Origin: Flavobacteriales bacterium
GTDB taxonomy: Bacteria; Bacteroidota; Bacteroidia; Flavobacteriales; Flavobacteriaceae
Assembly (NCBI GenBank): GCA_002747735.1
Contig: PDQE01000004.1
Span: forward strand, 1-5,025
Length of the DNA: 5,025 nt
Direction of reading: 5' to 3'
Shown here: one piece after another, positions 1-5,025 of the stretch
Layout of the letters: the number at the start of each line of letters is the position of its first letter
Numbering within the stretch: position 1 is the stretch's first letter
The notes under the pieces: generated by a model
The model's database searches: none
Told to the model about the DNA's origin: nothing
What the model saw: only the letters and a program-made list of their open reading frames with translations
Made by a program: the position numbers and the translations under genes

Positions 1-438
1 TATTTTTTTAAGCGGATGTATTACATTCTTAGCTATTTCAGCCAATGGCAACAGTACAAATTTTCTTGCTGCCATTTTCGGATGGGGTATAATAAGATTT
101 TTAGTGTTTATAACCGCATCATCATAGAGCAAAATATCAATGTCTATAAGTCTGTCTGTGTATCTTTGCTGACTTAATGTTCTAATTCTGCCTAATTTGG
201 TTTCCACCAAATTAATCACTTCTAATAAATCATTAGGCGAAAGCCAAGTTTGTATTTTACAGCAAATATTTAAAAAATTGTTACCACTAAAACCCCAGGC
301 AGCGGTTTCATAAACAGAAGAAACAGCATTTACACTACCTGCTTTTTTATGTAGTAATTCTATGGCAGCCTGTAGATTATGCAGCTTATTGCCCATATTA
401 CTGCCCAGTGAAAGCCATGCGGTTTTGTTTATTTTCAT
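1..438 (-). CDS. folK: 2-amino-4-hydroxy-6-hydroxymethyldihydropteridine pyrophosphokinase (HPPK), C-terminus cut by window edge
   Basis: HPPK transfers pyrophosphate from ATP to 6-hydroxymethyl-dihydropterin, the step before dihydropteroate synthase in cytosolic folate synthesis. I read 146 codons from the ATG at 438 down to base 1 with no stop. The family motifs appear in order: LGSN near the N-terminus (residues 11-14), YETAAWG (43-49), FLN (55-57), LGRIR (82-86), the RLIDIDIL block (96-103) whose Asp99 and Asp101 correspond to the Mg-binding pair of E. coli HPPK (Asp95/Asp97), then IPHPKM (117-122) and RKFVLLPL (125-132). E. coli HPPK is about 160 aa, so roughly 10-20 C-terminal residues lie beyond the left edge. 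No Shine-Dalgarno sequence precedes the ATG, as is common in Bacteroidota. The gene is divergent from sppA, with 122 bp between the start codons. Identity is secure; what lies downstream is not visible. Confidence 0.95.
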   Translation of the reverse strand, partial: MKINKTAWLSLGSNMGNKLHNLQAAIELLHKKAGSVNAVSSVYETAAWGFSGNNFLNICCKIQTWLSPNDLLEVINLVETKLGRIRTLSQQRYTDRLIDIDILLYDDAVINTKNLIIPHPKMAARKFVLLPLAEIAKNVIHPLKKI

Positions 439-476
439 ATTGTGGTGCAAATTAATTCAAATAGGCAGATAAACCA

Positions 477-484
477 TATATTTG
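477..484 (+). promoter_or_regulatory. Bacteroidota-type -7 promoter box for sppA
   Basis: TATATTTG matches the TAnnTTTG -7 consensus of the Bacteroidota primary sigma factor exactly. It lies 76 bp upstream of the sppA ATG, which would give a leader of roughly 70 nt. I see no convincing TTG or TTTG -33 element at the expected 17-23 bp upstream, so the call rests on one box plus its placement in the folK-sppA divergent spacer. Confidence 0.5.
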
Positions 485-548
485 CATTTCTATTTTTAAG
501 TGTTTTGTAACATAAACAGGAAAAGCAATACGTATAGAATATAAACAA

Positions 549-556
549 AAAGGAAA
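549..556 (+). promoter_or_regulatory. Purine-rich ribosome binding site for sppA
   Basis: AAAGGAAA lies 4 nt before the ATG at 561, with the AGGA core at 551-554 and a 6-nt gap. It is the only Shine-Dalgarno-like site I find in front of a gene in this window, and it supports the 561 start. Confidence 0.5.
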
Positions 557-560
557 AGCT

Positions 561-2333
561 ATGACATTTTTAAGAGAACTTTTGGCGGTAATATTAGGAG
601 TATTTATCGCCATGGCCATTATGTTTGTGGTATTTATTGCCATAATTTCTGCATCGGCGTCTTCGTTTGGTGAAGATAAAAAGGTAACAGTAAAGGACAA
701 TTCGGTGTTGGAATTAGATTTAGTGAATAATATTAAGGATTACGCCCCTAAAAGCACCGACCCTTTTGCCGATATATTGGACTTAAAAGATGGAAATTTA
801 GGCCTACAAGAGGTGTTAAATGCGATAGAAAATGCCAAAACCGATGACAAAATAAAAGGTATAAGTATAAATTCTTTGTTTATAAATGCCGGTATATCGC
901 AAACCAAAGCAATACGAGATAAATTGGCAGAATTTAAAGAAAGTGGCAAGTTTGTCTATGCATGGGCAGATTTTTATCTGCAAAAAAATTACTACTTAAG
1001 TTCAATTGCAGACTCTGTATTTATCAATCCAATAGGCGAAATAGATTTTAAAGGGTTGTCCAGTGAAGTGATGTATTATAAAAATTTACAAGACAAAACC
1101 GGAGTAAAAATGGAAGTAATCCGCCAAGGAAAGTATAAGAGTGCCGCAGAACCTTATCTGGATGATAAAATGAGTAAAGCCAACAGGGAGCAAATTGGCT
1201 CTTTTTTACACGGAATATGGGATGAACTGCTTATAGGCGTTGGTACAGAGCGAGAAAAAACAGAAGAGGAGCTAAATACTATTGCTGATAGCTTATGGGC
1301 CAGAACTCCAAAAATGGCTGTAAACCATAAGATGATAGATGGCGAATTGTATATGGATCAGTACGATGATTTATTGCGAACAAAAATGGGCTTAGATTCT
1401 TTAGCCGATCTTGAAAAAGTTACTATTGCCAATTATATTTTAACGGGTAAAGGCAGGATAAAATCTTCCGCAACTGACAAAATAGGTATATTGTATGCTC
1501 AAGGGGAAATTATGGATGTAGAAGGCACCATAGATATTATAGGCCCTGAAAAAATAAATGAATCTCTAAAAAAATTACGAGAAGATGACAAGGTAAAGGC
1601 GATAGTTTTACGCATCAATTCACCCGGAGGAAGTGCTCTGGCATCAGATAAAATATTACGCGAGGTAGAACTGACCAAAAAGACAAAACCTGTAGTGGTT
1701 TCTATGGGAGATGTGGCAGCTTCCGGCGGATACTACATTGCCTGTAAAGCAGATGAAATTTTTGCCCAACCCACTACTATCACCGGCTCCATTGGGGTAT
1801 TTGCACTTGTTCCTAACTTTAGTAAACTGGCTGATGATATTGGTATAAATGCAGAGCAGGTGAGCACCAACACCCATGCCGTAGGCTATACAGCTTTTGA
1901 ACCTATGACAGCTAATTTTAAAAAAGTAACCAAAGAGGCAATAGGACGTATCTATAACACATTTTTGAGCCATGTGTCCGAAGGTAGGAATATGACTATT
2001 GCCCAAGTGGACAGCATTGCCCAAGGCAGGGTCTGGACAGGTAAACAGGCTATGGAAATAGGCTTGGTTGATGAAATGGGAGGCCTGCAAGAAGCCGTTG
2101 CCGCTGCTGCAGAATTAGCAAATATTTCTGATTACCGCCTTGTAAATTACCCCCGATATAAAACAGATTTTTCGGAAGTTTTTAATCCGTGGTCATTTCT
2201 TGGAACTAAAAAAGACGAAATTATAAAACAACAAACCGGCGAACCGCTTTTTAAAGTATATAATGAACTAAAAAGAATTACCGGCCAAAAAGGTATTCAA
2301 GCCAGAATGCCGTATTTATTGGAGATAAAATAG
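561..2333 (+). CDS. sppA: Signal peptide peptidase SppA, 67K type
   Basis: SppA is an inner-membrane serine protease that degrades signal peptides left after secretion, using a Ser/Lys dyad. The 590-aa protein has the length and tandem two-domain layout of the 67K (E. coli-like) form. A single hydrophobic anchor spans about residues 7-30. The N-terminal half carries the GKYKSAAEP motif, with Lys193 equivalent to catalytic Lys209 of E. coli. The C-terminal half carries INSPGGSALASD (352-363), then MGDVAASGGYYIA (382-394) with nucleophile Ser388 (E. coli Ser409), followed by TTITGSIGVF (405-414) and GRVWTGKQAMEIGLVDEMGG (489-508). The ATG at 561 is chosen because it follows a purine-rich RBS and sits directly before the membrane anchor. 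The gene is divergent from folK and converges on folA with 62 bp between stops. Both dyad residues are present, so it should be active. I infer a monocistronic unit. Confidence 0.96.
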   Translation: MTFLRELLAVILGVFIAMAIMFVVFIAIISASASSFGEDKKVTVKDNSVLELDLVNNIKDYAPKSTDPFADILDLKDGNLGLQEVLNAIENAKTDDKIKGISINSLFINAGISQTKAIRDKLAEFKESGKFVYAWADFYLQKNYYLSSIADSVFINPIGEIDFKGLSSEVMYYKNLQDKTGVKMEVIRQGKYKSAAEPYLDDKMSKANREQIGSFLHGIWDELLIGVGTEREKTEEELNTIADSLWARTPKMAVNHKMIDGELYMDQYDDLLRTKMGLDSLADLEKVTIANYILTGKGRIKSSATDKIGILYAQGEIMDVEGTIDIIGPEKINESLKKLREDDKVKAIVLRINSPGGSALASDKILREVELTKKTKPVVVSMGDVAASGGYYIACKADEIFAQPTTITGSIGVFALVPNFSKLADDIGINAEQVSTNTHAVGYTAFEPMTANFKKVTKEAIGRIYNTFLSHVSEGRNMTIAQVDSIAQGRVWTGKQAMEIGLVDEMGGLQEAVAAAAELANISDYRLVNYPRYKTDFSEVFNPWSFLGTKKDEIIKQQTGEPLFKVYNELKRITGQKGIQARMPYLLEIK

Positions 2334-2395
2334 ATAATACGCACAGAGCACAAAGAATTTAAGACAAGAAAAGAAAATTATGCAATTTGATTGTG

Positions 2396-2878
2396 CTAAT
2401 GATGTCTTACATATTTTACAAAGCTGTAATTAAATTTATGATTTTCGTCTGCAGGATAACTTTCTCTGCTAATCTCTTTCCAGATAGAAGGGTCTATTGT
2501 AGGAAAAAAGGTATCGGCTTTGGGTGTGGCATCTACTAATGTAAGGTCTAAAATATCTGCTATGCCAATAGCTTGTTTGTAAATTTCTCCGCCTCCCAAA
2601 ATATAGAGGTTTTTTCCGTTGCCTTTTTCTATACCCTCTTTAAGAGAGTGAACAATAGTGCAACCCGGAGCATGGAATTTTTTATTTCGGGTGATAACTA
2701 TATTGTGACGATTTGGCAGGGGTTTTCCCAGTGATTCCAATGTCTTTCTGCCCATGATTACATCATGTCCGGAAGTAATTTTTTTAAAACGTTTAAGGTC
2801 ATTGGGCAGGTGCCACAGCAATTGGTTGTCTCTTCCCAAAGCTCTGTTTTTACCAATGGCGGCAATTATAATAATCAA
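2396..2878 (-). CDS. folA: Dihydrofolate reductase, TTG start
   Basis: DHFR reduces dihydrofolate to tetrahydrofolate with NADPH in the cytosol, regenerating the cofactor oxidised by ThyA. The 160-aa protein has normal length and aligns without gaps to E. coli DHFR through the first 30 residues. These include AAIG (6-9), WHLP (22-25) and the catalytic acid Asp27 in PNDLKRFK. The cofactor-site motif MGRKTLESLGKPLPNRHN (42-59), the GGGEIY loop (95-100) and Thr113 next to the active site follow. The start must be TTG at 2878: the frame has a TGA at 2897-2899 and no ATG or GTG between. TTG overlaps the 2TM stop codon as TTGA, so translation is probably coupled. No Shine-Dalgarno is visible. Residues 21 and 30 are Leu and Arg where E. 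coli has Pro and Trp, positions involved in antifolate resistance in E. coli, though variation there is normal among bacterial DHFRs. Confidence 0.96.
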   Translation of the reverse strand: MIIIIAAIGKNRALGRDNQLLWHLPNDLKRFKKITSGHDVIMGRKTLESLGKPLPNRHNIVITRNKKFHAPGCTIVHSLKEGIEKGNGKNLYILGGGEIYKQAIGIADILDLTLVDATPKADTFFPTIDPSIWKEISRESYPADENHKFNYSFVKYVRHH

Positions 2879-3258
2879 AAGTTGTCGGTTTTTTTTTCAG
2901 AAGAAGGGAGTTTGTCATCTGGTGTAATTTTTCCTTCTTTTATAAGTTTACGTTCCAGTTTTTCTGATTTGTCTTCGTGTTTGGCTATTATTTTTTCTGT
3001 TTCTACACGTTCCCATTCTTTATTAAAAAACTTATTGGTAATAAACACATTTATAAAATGGAGAATAAATATAACCAGCCATAATGCAACAGCGTATTTA
3101 AACCATTCTCCGTATTGTTCCCCAACCTTAAACAAGGTATTAAGAACAATTAAAAAAACGGAACCTACAAGAAAAATGATAAAATGATAATACAGCCTTT
3201 TTTTTTGCTTTACTCTGGCTCTGGCTTTTTCGTAAATTTCGTGTTCGCTTTTTTCCAT
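2875..3258 (-). CDS. 2TM-domain membrane protein of unknown function
   Basis: This 127-aa protein matches the architecture of the 2TM domain family common in Bacteroidota. A basic N-terminal amphipathic stretch (KARARVKQKKRLYYH, 11-25) is followed by two hydrophobic helices at about 24-42 and 54-73, separated by a short loop with GEWFKY (50-55). The FNKEWERVETEKI segment (78-90) leads into a highly charged, probably helical tail rich in Lys and Glu. This predicts an inner-membrane protein with both ends in the cytoplasm; its function is not known. It is the middle gene of a minus-strand operon, 8 nt after the 63-aa gene and overlapping folA by 4 nt. The ATG at 3258 has no Shine-Dalgarno. The coding strand holds two A9 runs (3206-3198 and 2897-2889), both in the phase NAA AAA AAA A. 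The second is four codons before the stop. The family assignment is from pattern memory and would be settled by a Pfam search. Confidence 0.8.
   Translation of the reverse strand: MEKSEHEIYEKARARVKQKKRLYYHFIIFLVGSVFLIVLNTLFKVGEQYGEWFKYAVALWLVIFILHFINVFITNKFFNKEWERVETEKIIAKHEDKSEKLERKLIKEGKITPDDKLPSSEKKTDNF
2889..2897 (-). other. A9 tract forming an A_AAA_AAA slippery sequence at the 2TM/folA junction
   Basis: In the 2TM frame the codons are GAA AAA AAA ACC, followed by a stop 9 nt later (TGA at 2877-2875). The run is nine uninterrupted A residues on the coding strand. A -1 slip here enters the folA frame just after that frame's TGA (2899-2897) and reads through the TTG into the complete DHFR sequence. 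The sequence and phases are directly visible. Whether ribosomes or RNA polymerase slip here is not known. Confidence 0.4.
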
Positions 3259-3266
3259 TTAAAAGG

Positions 3267-3458
3267 TTACATGCTTTTTATCCACTCTTTAATATAACCG
3301 GAGTAGTCTTCGGGCTCTAATTGGCTTTCCGCTGCGTCTTTATTATACACTTCCTTGTCTAAAGTATTTAGAATGGCATGTATGGCGTTTAGTTTAGTTA
3401 CGCTTTCTATTTGGTTAATTCGTTCTAATAAGTGCCGCTTTAATTCTTCTTTTTCCAT
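3267..3458 (-). CDS. Small hypothetical helical protein (63 aa)
   Basis: I do not recognise this protein. The 63 residues are mostly predicted helix: a charged amphipathic N-terminus (MEKEELKRHLLERINQIES), a second helix around LNAIHAILNTLDKEV, a polar acidic linker (AAESQLEPEDYSG, 42-54) and a C-terminal helix ending YIKEWIKSM. There is no signal peptide or membrane segment, so it is probably cytosolic. The layout loosely recalls short Bacteroidota antitoxin-like proteins with a C-terminal EWL/EWI motif, but no toxin partner is adjacent and I do not assign that role. I chose the ATG at 3458. A TTG at 3539 would add 27 residues but lies inside the predicted -7 promoter box, so it should not be transcribed. 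The gene opens the operon with the 2TM gene and folA, ending 8 nt before the 2TM start. The tight spacing and operon position support a real gene. Confidence 0.65.
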   Translation of the reverse strand: MEKEELKRHLLERINQIESVTKLNAIHAILNTLDKEVYNKDAAESQLEPEDYSGYIKEWIKSM

Positions 3459-3536
3459 GATTTTAAATTTAATCGTTCTTCGTCTTAGCTCTTGTAAAAT
3501 TTGAGCATATTTTTGTATGCGACTACTAAAGTATAA

Positions 3537-3544
3537 CAAATTTA
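3537..3544 (-). promoter_or_regulatory. Bacteroidota-type -7 promoter box for the 63-aa/2TM/folA operon
   Basis: Read on the minus strand, the bases are TAAATTTG, a perfect TAnnTTTG match, 78 bp upstream of the ATG at 3458. Transcription would start near 3530 and give a leader of about 70 nt. No clear -33 element is visible. The box overlaps the TTG at 3539, which argues against using that codon as a start. Confidence 0.5.
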
Positions 3545-3695
3545 TTTTTAAGAAAAATGGTGATATGTTAAAAATATAAAAAAAAATTCATCTAATTTGT
3601 TTCTTTATTTAACTAATTAAATGTTAAGATATTAAGAATTTGTTAAATCATATTGGTTTTTGTGAAAAAAAATAGTTCAGATATTATTTCTGCAC
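3545..3695. other. AT-rich spacer between divergent promoters
   Basis: This stretch lies between the two opposed -7 boxes and is very rich in A and T, with A runs at 3578-3586 and 3665-3672. TGTTAA occurs three times (3566, 3622 and 3641) along with a near-repeat TTAAGA/TTAAGA around 3624-3637. I see no open reading frame, RNA gene or convincing operator palindrome. It probably serves as upstream promoter DNA for both directions. Confidence 0.4.
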
Positions 3696-3703
3696 TATCT
3701 TTG
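3696..3703 (+). promoter_or_regulatory. Bacteroidota-type -7 promoter box for the E-set/CBM48-like gene
   Basis: TATCTTTG is an exact TAnnTTTG match 47 bp before the ATG at 3751, predicting a leader of about 40 nt that is A/T-rich and lacks a Shine-Dalgarno. A -33 TTG at the usual spacing is not evident. It is the best placed of the three -7 boxes in the window. Confidence 0.6.
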
Positions 3704-3750
3704 CACAAATTTTAAAAAAGATATAAAAATTATTTAAAACGCTAATTATC

Positions 3751-4050
3751 ATGTCAATTAAAAAAAGATTTTTAAAATCTAAACCCGTTTGTAAAGTAAC
3801 TTTTACGGTTGCTGATGTTGAAGCGGAAAAAGTATCTGTAGTAGGAGACTTTAACAACTGGAAACCCAAAGCTAATCCGCTTAAGAAATTAAAAAACGGG
3901 AGCTTTAAAGGGAGTATAGATTTAGAGCAAGGCAATAAATATCAATTTAGATATTTGATTGACGGCAAAACTTATTTAAACGATGACCAAGCCGATGGCT
4001 ATGCTTATAATGACTTTGCCGGAACAGAAAATGCTGTTTTGGAAGTTTAG
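3751..4050 (+). CDS. Free-standing isoamylase early-set (E-set/CBM48-like) domain protein
   Basis: The 99-aa protein is almost entirely one immunoglobulin-like E-set domain related to the glycogen-binding domains of AMPK beta and the N-domains of branching and debranching enzymes. Strands run from VCKVTFTV (13-20) through VSVVGDFNNWKP (28-39), SFKGSIDLEQGNKYQFRYLIDG (51-72) and NAVLEV (94-99). Trp37 in GDFNNW, Arg67 and Asn94 sit where AMPK beta has carbohydrate-contacting Trp100, Lys126 and Asn150. The position of the second key Trp (133) is Thr74, with Tyr75 next to it. There is no signal peptide, membrane segment or catalytic domain, so it is probably cytosolic. Its substrate is unknown; binding to a storage polysaccharide is the family-based guess. 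The gene has its own promoter box, is divergent from the folA operon, converges on thyA and ends 24 bp before a hairpin terminator. It appears monocistronic. Confidence 0.85.
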   Translation: MSIKKRFLKSKPVCKVTFTVADVEAEKVSVVGDFNNWKPKANPLKKLKNGSFKGSIDLEQGNKYQFRYLIDGKTYLNDDQADGYAYNDFAGTENAVLEV

Positions 4051-4074
4051 TTCTAAACCAAACATAAAAATTTA

Positions 4075-4112
4075 AAAAATCCCGAATGTCAAAATTGATG
4101 TTCGGGATTTTT
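4075..4112. terminator. Bidirectional intrinsic terminator between the E-set gene and thyA
   Basis: AAAAATCCCGAA (4075-4086) and TTCGGGATTTTT (4101-4112) form a perfect 12-bp stem. The 14-nt interior TGTCAAAATTGATG can extend it through two G-U wobbles and TCAA/TTGA pairing. The GC core is CCCGAA/TTCGGG, and the A tract on one side and T tract on the other give a U-rich tail in either direction. It starts 24 bp after the E-set stop and lies 76 bp beyond the thyA stop, so it can serve both convergent genes. Confidence 0.88.
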
Positions 4113-4188
4113 CTGTACTAATATCAAATCTAATGTATAATTGAAATCCTCTTGAAAAAGAAAAGATTTGTTAATCTGATTATTCAAA

Positions 4189-5025
4189 TTAAACTGCCAC
4201 AGTTCCTTTAATTCTGGGATGAGGATTGTAGTTTACCAATTCAAAATCATCATACGTAAAATCAAAAATGCTTTTCACCTCAGGGTTTAGTTTCATTTGA
4301 GGCAAAGGCTTGGGCTCTCTGGATAACTGCAGCGTTAATTGTTCCATGTGATTATTATAGATGTGGGCATCGCCAAAAGTATGGATAAATTCGCCCGGCT
4401 GGTAACCGCAAACTTGTGCCACCATTAAGGTAAGCAGAGCGTAGGAAGCAATATTAAACGGCACACCCAGAAACACATCGGCACTCCGTTGATACAATTG
4501 GCAAGATAATCTCCATTTGGCATTTGTTCCGTCTTTGGCGGCCGGAGGAATTACATAAAACTGAAAAAAAGCATGACACGGCGGCAGTGCAGCTTTACCA
4601 TTAGCCACATTTTCCGAAAATGATTTTGTGGTATCAGGTAAAACCCCGGGGTTCCATGCAGATATAAGCATCCTTCTACTATTGGGATTCACCTTTAAGG
4701 TTTGAATAACTTCACTTAGCTGATCTATCTCTTCACTGTTCCAGTTTCGCCATTGATGGCCATAAACAGGCCCCAGATTCCCATTTTCATCTGCCCATTC
4801 GTTCCAAATTCTAACGCCGTTTTCCTGTAAATATTTAATATTGGTATCGCCTTTTATAAACCAAAGCAACTCGTGAATAATAGATTTTATATGCAGCTTT
4901 TTAGTAGTAACCATTGGAAAACCTTCTCTTAAGTCAAACCGCATTTGGTAGCCAAAAATGCTTTTGGTACCGGTACCGGTGCGGTCATCTTTTTTACATC
5001 CGTTTTCCAATATGTGTTCTACCAG
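4189..5025 (-). CDS. thyA: Thymidylate synthase, N-terminus cut by window edge
   Basis: ThyA methylates dUMP to dTMP using 5,10-methylene-THF as both carbon donor and reductant, releasing DHF for FolA. The reading frame is open from the right edge at 5025, giving 278 visible residues. Alignment with E. coli ThyA suggests only about six are missing. Counting from the edge, the DRTGTGT phosphate-binding loop (14-20) and its Arg come first, then GPVYGHQWR (85-93), [12 protein letters not shown] (115-126), the catalytic Cys150 in [13 protein letters not shown] (codon at 4578-4576), [34 protein letters not shown] and the C-terminal [11 protein letters not shown]. Two insertions relative to E. coli, about 13 residues before the Cys and about 10 after FQFYV, match what I recall of Bacteroidota ThyA. 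The TTG at 5010 is not the start because homology continues upstream of it. All active-site motifs are intact; its promoter lies outside the window. Confidence 0.97.
   Translation of the reverse strand: MVEHILENGCKKDDRTGTGTKSIFGYQMRFDLREGFPMVTTKKLHIKSIIHELLWFIKGDTNIKYLQENGVRIWNEWADENGNLGPVYGHQWRNWNSEEIDQLSEVIQTLKVNPNSRRMLISAWNPGVLPDTTKSFSENVANGKAALPPCHAFFQFYVIPPAAKDGTNAKWRLSCQLYQRSADVFLGVPFNIASYALLTLMVAQVCGYQPGEFIHTFGDAHIYNNHMEQLTLQLSREPKPLPQMKLNPEVKSIFDFTYDDFELVNYNPHPRIKGTVAV

Noticed and set aside
448..455. Possible minus-strand -7 box for folK (TTAATTTG)
   Set aside because: It has one mismatch to TAnnTTTG and is only 9 bp from the folK ATG, so the transcript would be nearly leaderless. 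There is no supporting -33 element.
452..949. Minus-strand frames opposite the start of sppA (452-700 and 740-949)
   Set aside because: They overlap the sppA coding region and its promoter spacer, and show no domain. Their hydrophobic character mirrors the SppA anchor.
1656..2090. 144-codon open frame on the minus strand inside sppA
   Set aside because: It lies wholly within the conserved catalytic half of sppA on the opposite strand. Its translation is Cys/His-rich and low in recognisable motifs, so it is a shadow frame.
2347..2409. Inverted repeats AGCACAA/TTGTGCT (2347-2353, 2391-2397) and TAAGAC/GTCTTA (2360-2365, 2404-2409) between sppA and folA
   Set aside because: The arms interlock rather than nest, have long loops, contain no GC-rich stem with a T tail, and run into the folA stop. 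There is no good intrinsic terminator here, and chance in AT-rich DNA explains it.
2765..3187. 140-codon plus-strand frame opposite folA and the 2TM gene
   Set aside because: It is antisense to two well-supported genes. Its Ser/Phe-rich composition is what antisense reading of Lys/Glu-rich coding sequence gives.
3459..3539. N-terminal extension of the 63-aa protein from the TTG at 3539
   Set aside because: The TTG lies inside the predicted -7 promoter box, and the added residues are Arg/Lys-rich with no pattern. The internal ATG gives a coherent helical protein.
3684..3935. Minus-strand frame opposite the E-set gene
   Set aside because: It is antisense to a gene with clear family motifs and its own promoter, and it crosses the promoter box.
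4969..4982. Tandem ACCGGT-like repeat near the thyA start
   Set aside because: It is produced by the conserved Thr-Gly-Thr-Gly-Thr codons of the ThyA phosphate-binding loop, not an independent repeat.

Overview
This window looks like an ordinary chromosomal housekeeping segment of a low-GC member of the Bacteroidota. Three things point there. Three intergenic regions carry a perfect TAnnTTTG box, the -7 element of Bacteroidota sigma-ABfr promoters. Shine-Dalgarno sequences are mostly absent, with A-rich leaders instead. The gene families also fit: a 67K-type SppA, a 2TM-domain protein, a free-standing isoamylase early-set protein, and a ThyA with the two loop insertions that I recall as usual in this phylum. 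I cannot name the genus.

Layout from left to right. folK (HPPK) is on the minus strand and cut by the left edge. It is divergent from sppA (signal peptide peptidase), which is on the plus strand and complete. sppA converges on a minus-strand operon that is transcribed from right to left as a 63-aa hypothetical protein, a 2TM-domain membrane protein, and folA (dihydrofolate reductase). folA starts at a TTG that overlaps the stop of the 2TM gene by 4 nt. Divergent from this operon across a 292-bp AT-rich spacer is a 99-aa single-domain E-set/CBM48-like protein on the plus strand. It converges on thyA (thymidylate synthase, minus strand, missing only about six N-terminal residues at the right edge). 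A strong 12-bp hairpin with A and T tracts on its two sides separates these two genes and should terminate transcription in both directions.

Three of the seven genes belong to folate and dTMP metabolism. FolK makes the pterin pyrophosphate precursor of dihydropteroate, ThyA oxidises methylene-THF to DHF while making dTMP, and FolA reduces DHF back to THF. All three are on the minus strand but probably in separate transcription units, broken up by sppA and the E-set gene.

I found no mobile element, CRISPR, RNA gene or clearly new system. The least routine feature is the 2TM/folA junction. It combines a TTGA overlap with an in-frame A9 tract (A_AAA_AAA slippery site) just before the 2TM stop, where a -1 slip would fuse the membrane protein to dihydrofolate reductase. 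This is a testable inference, not a demonstrated mechanism.
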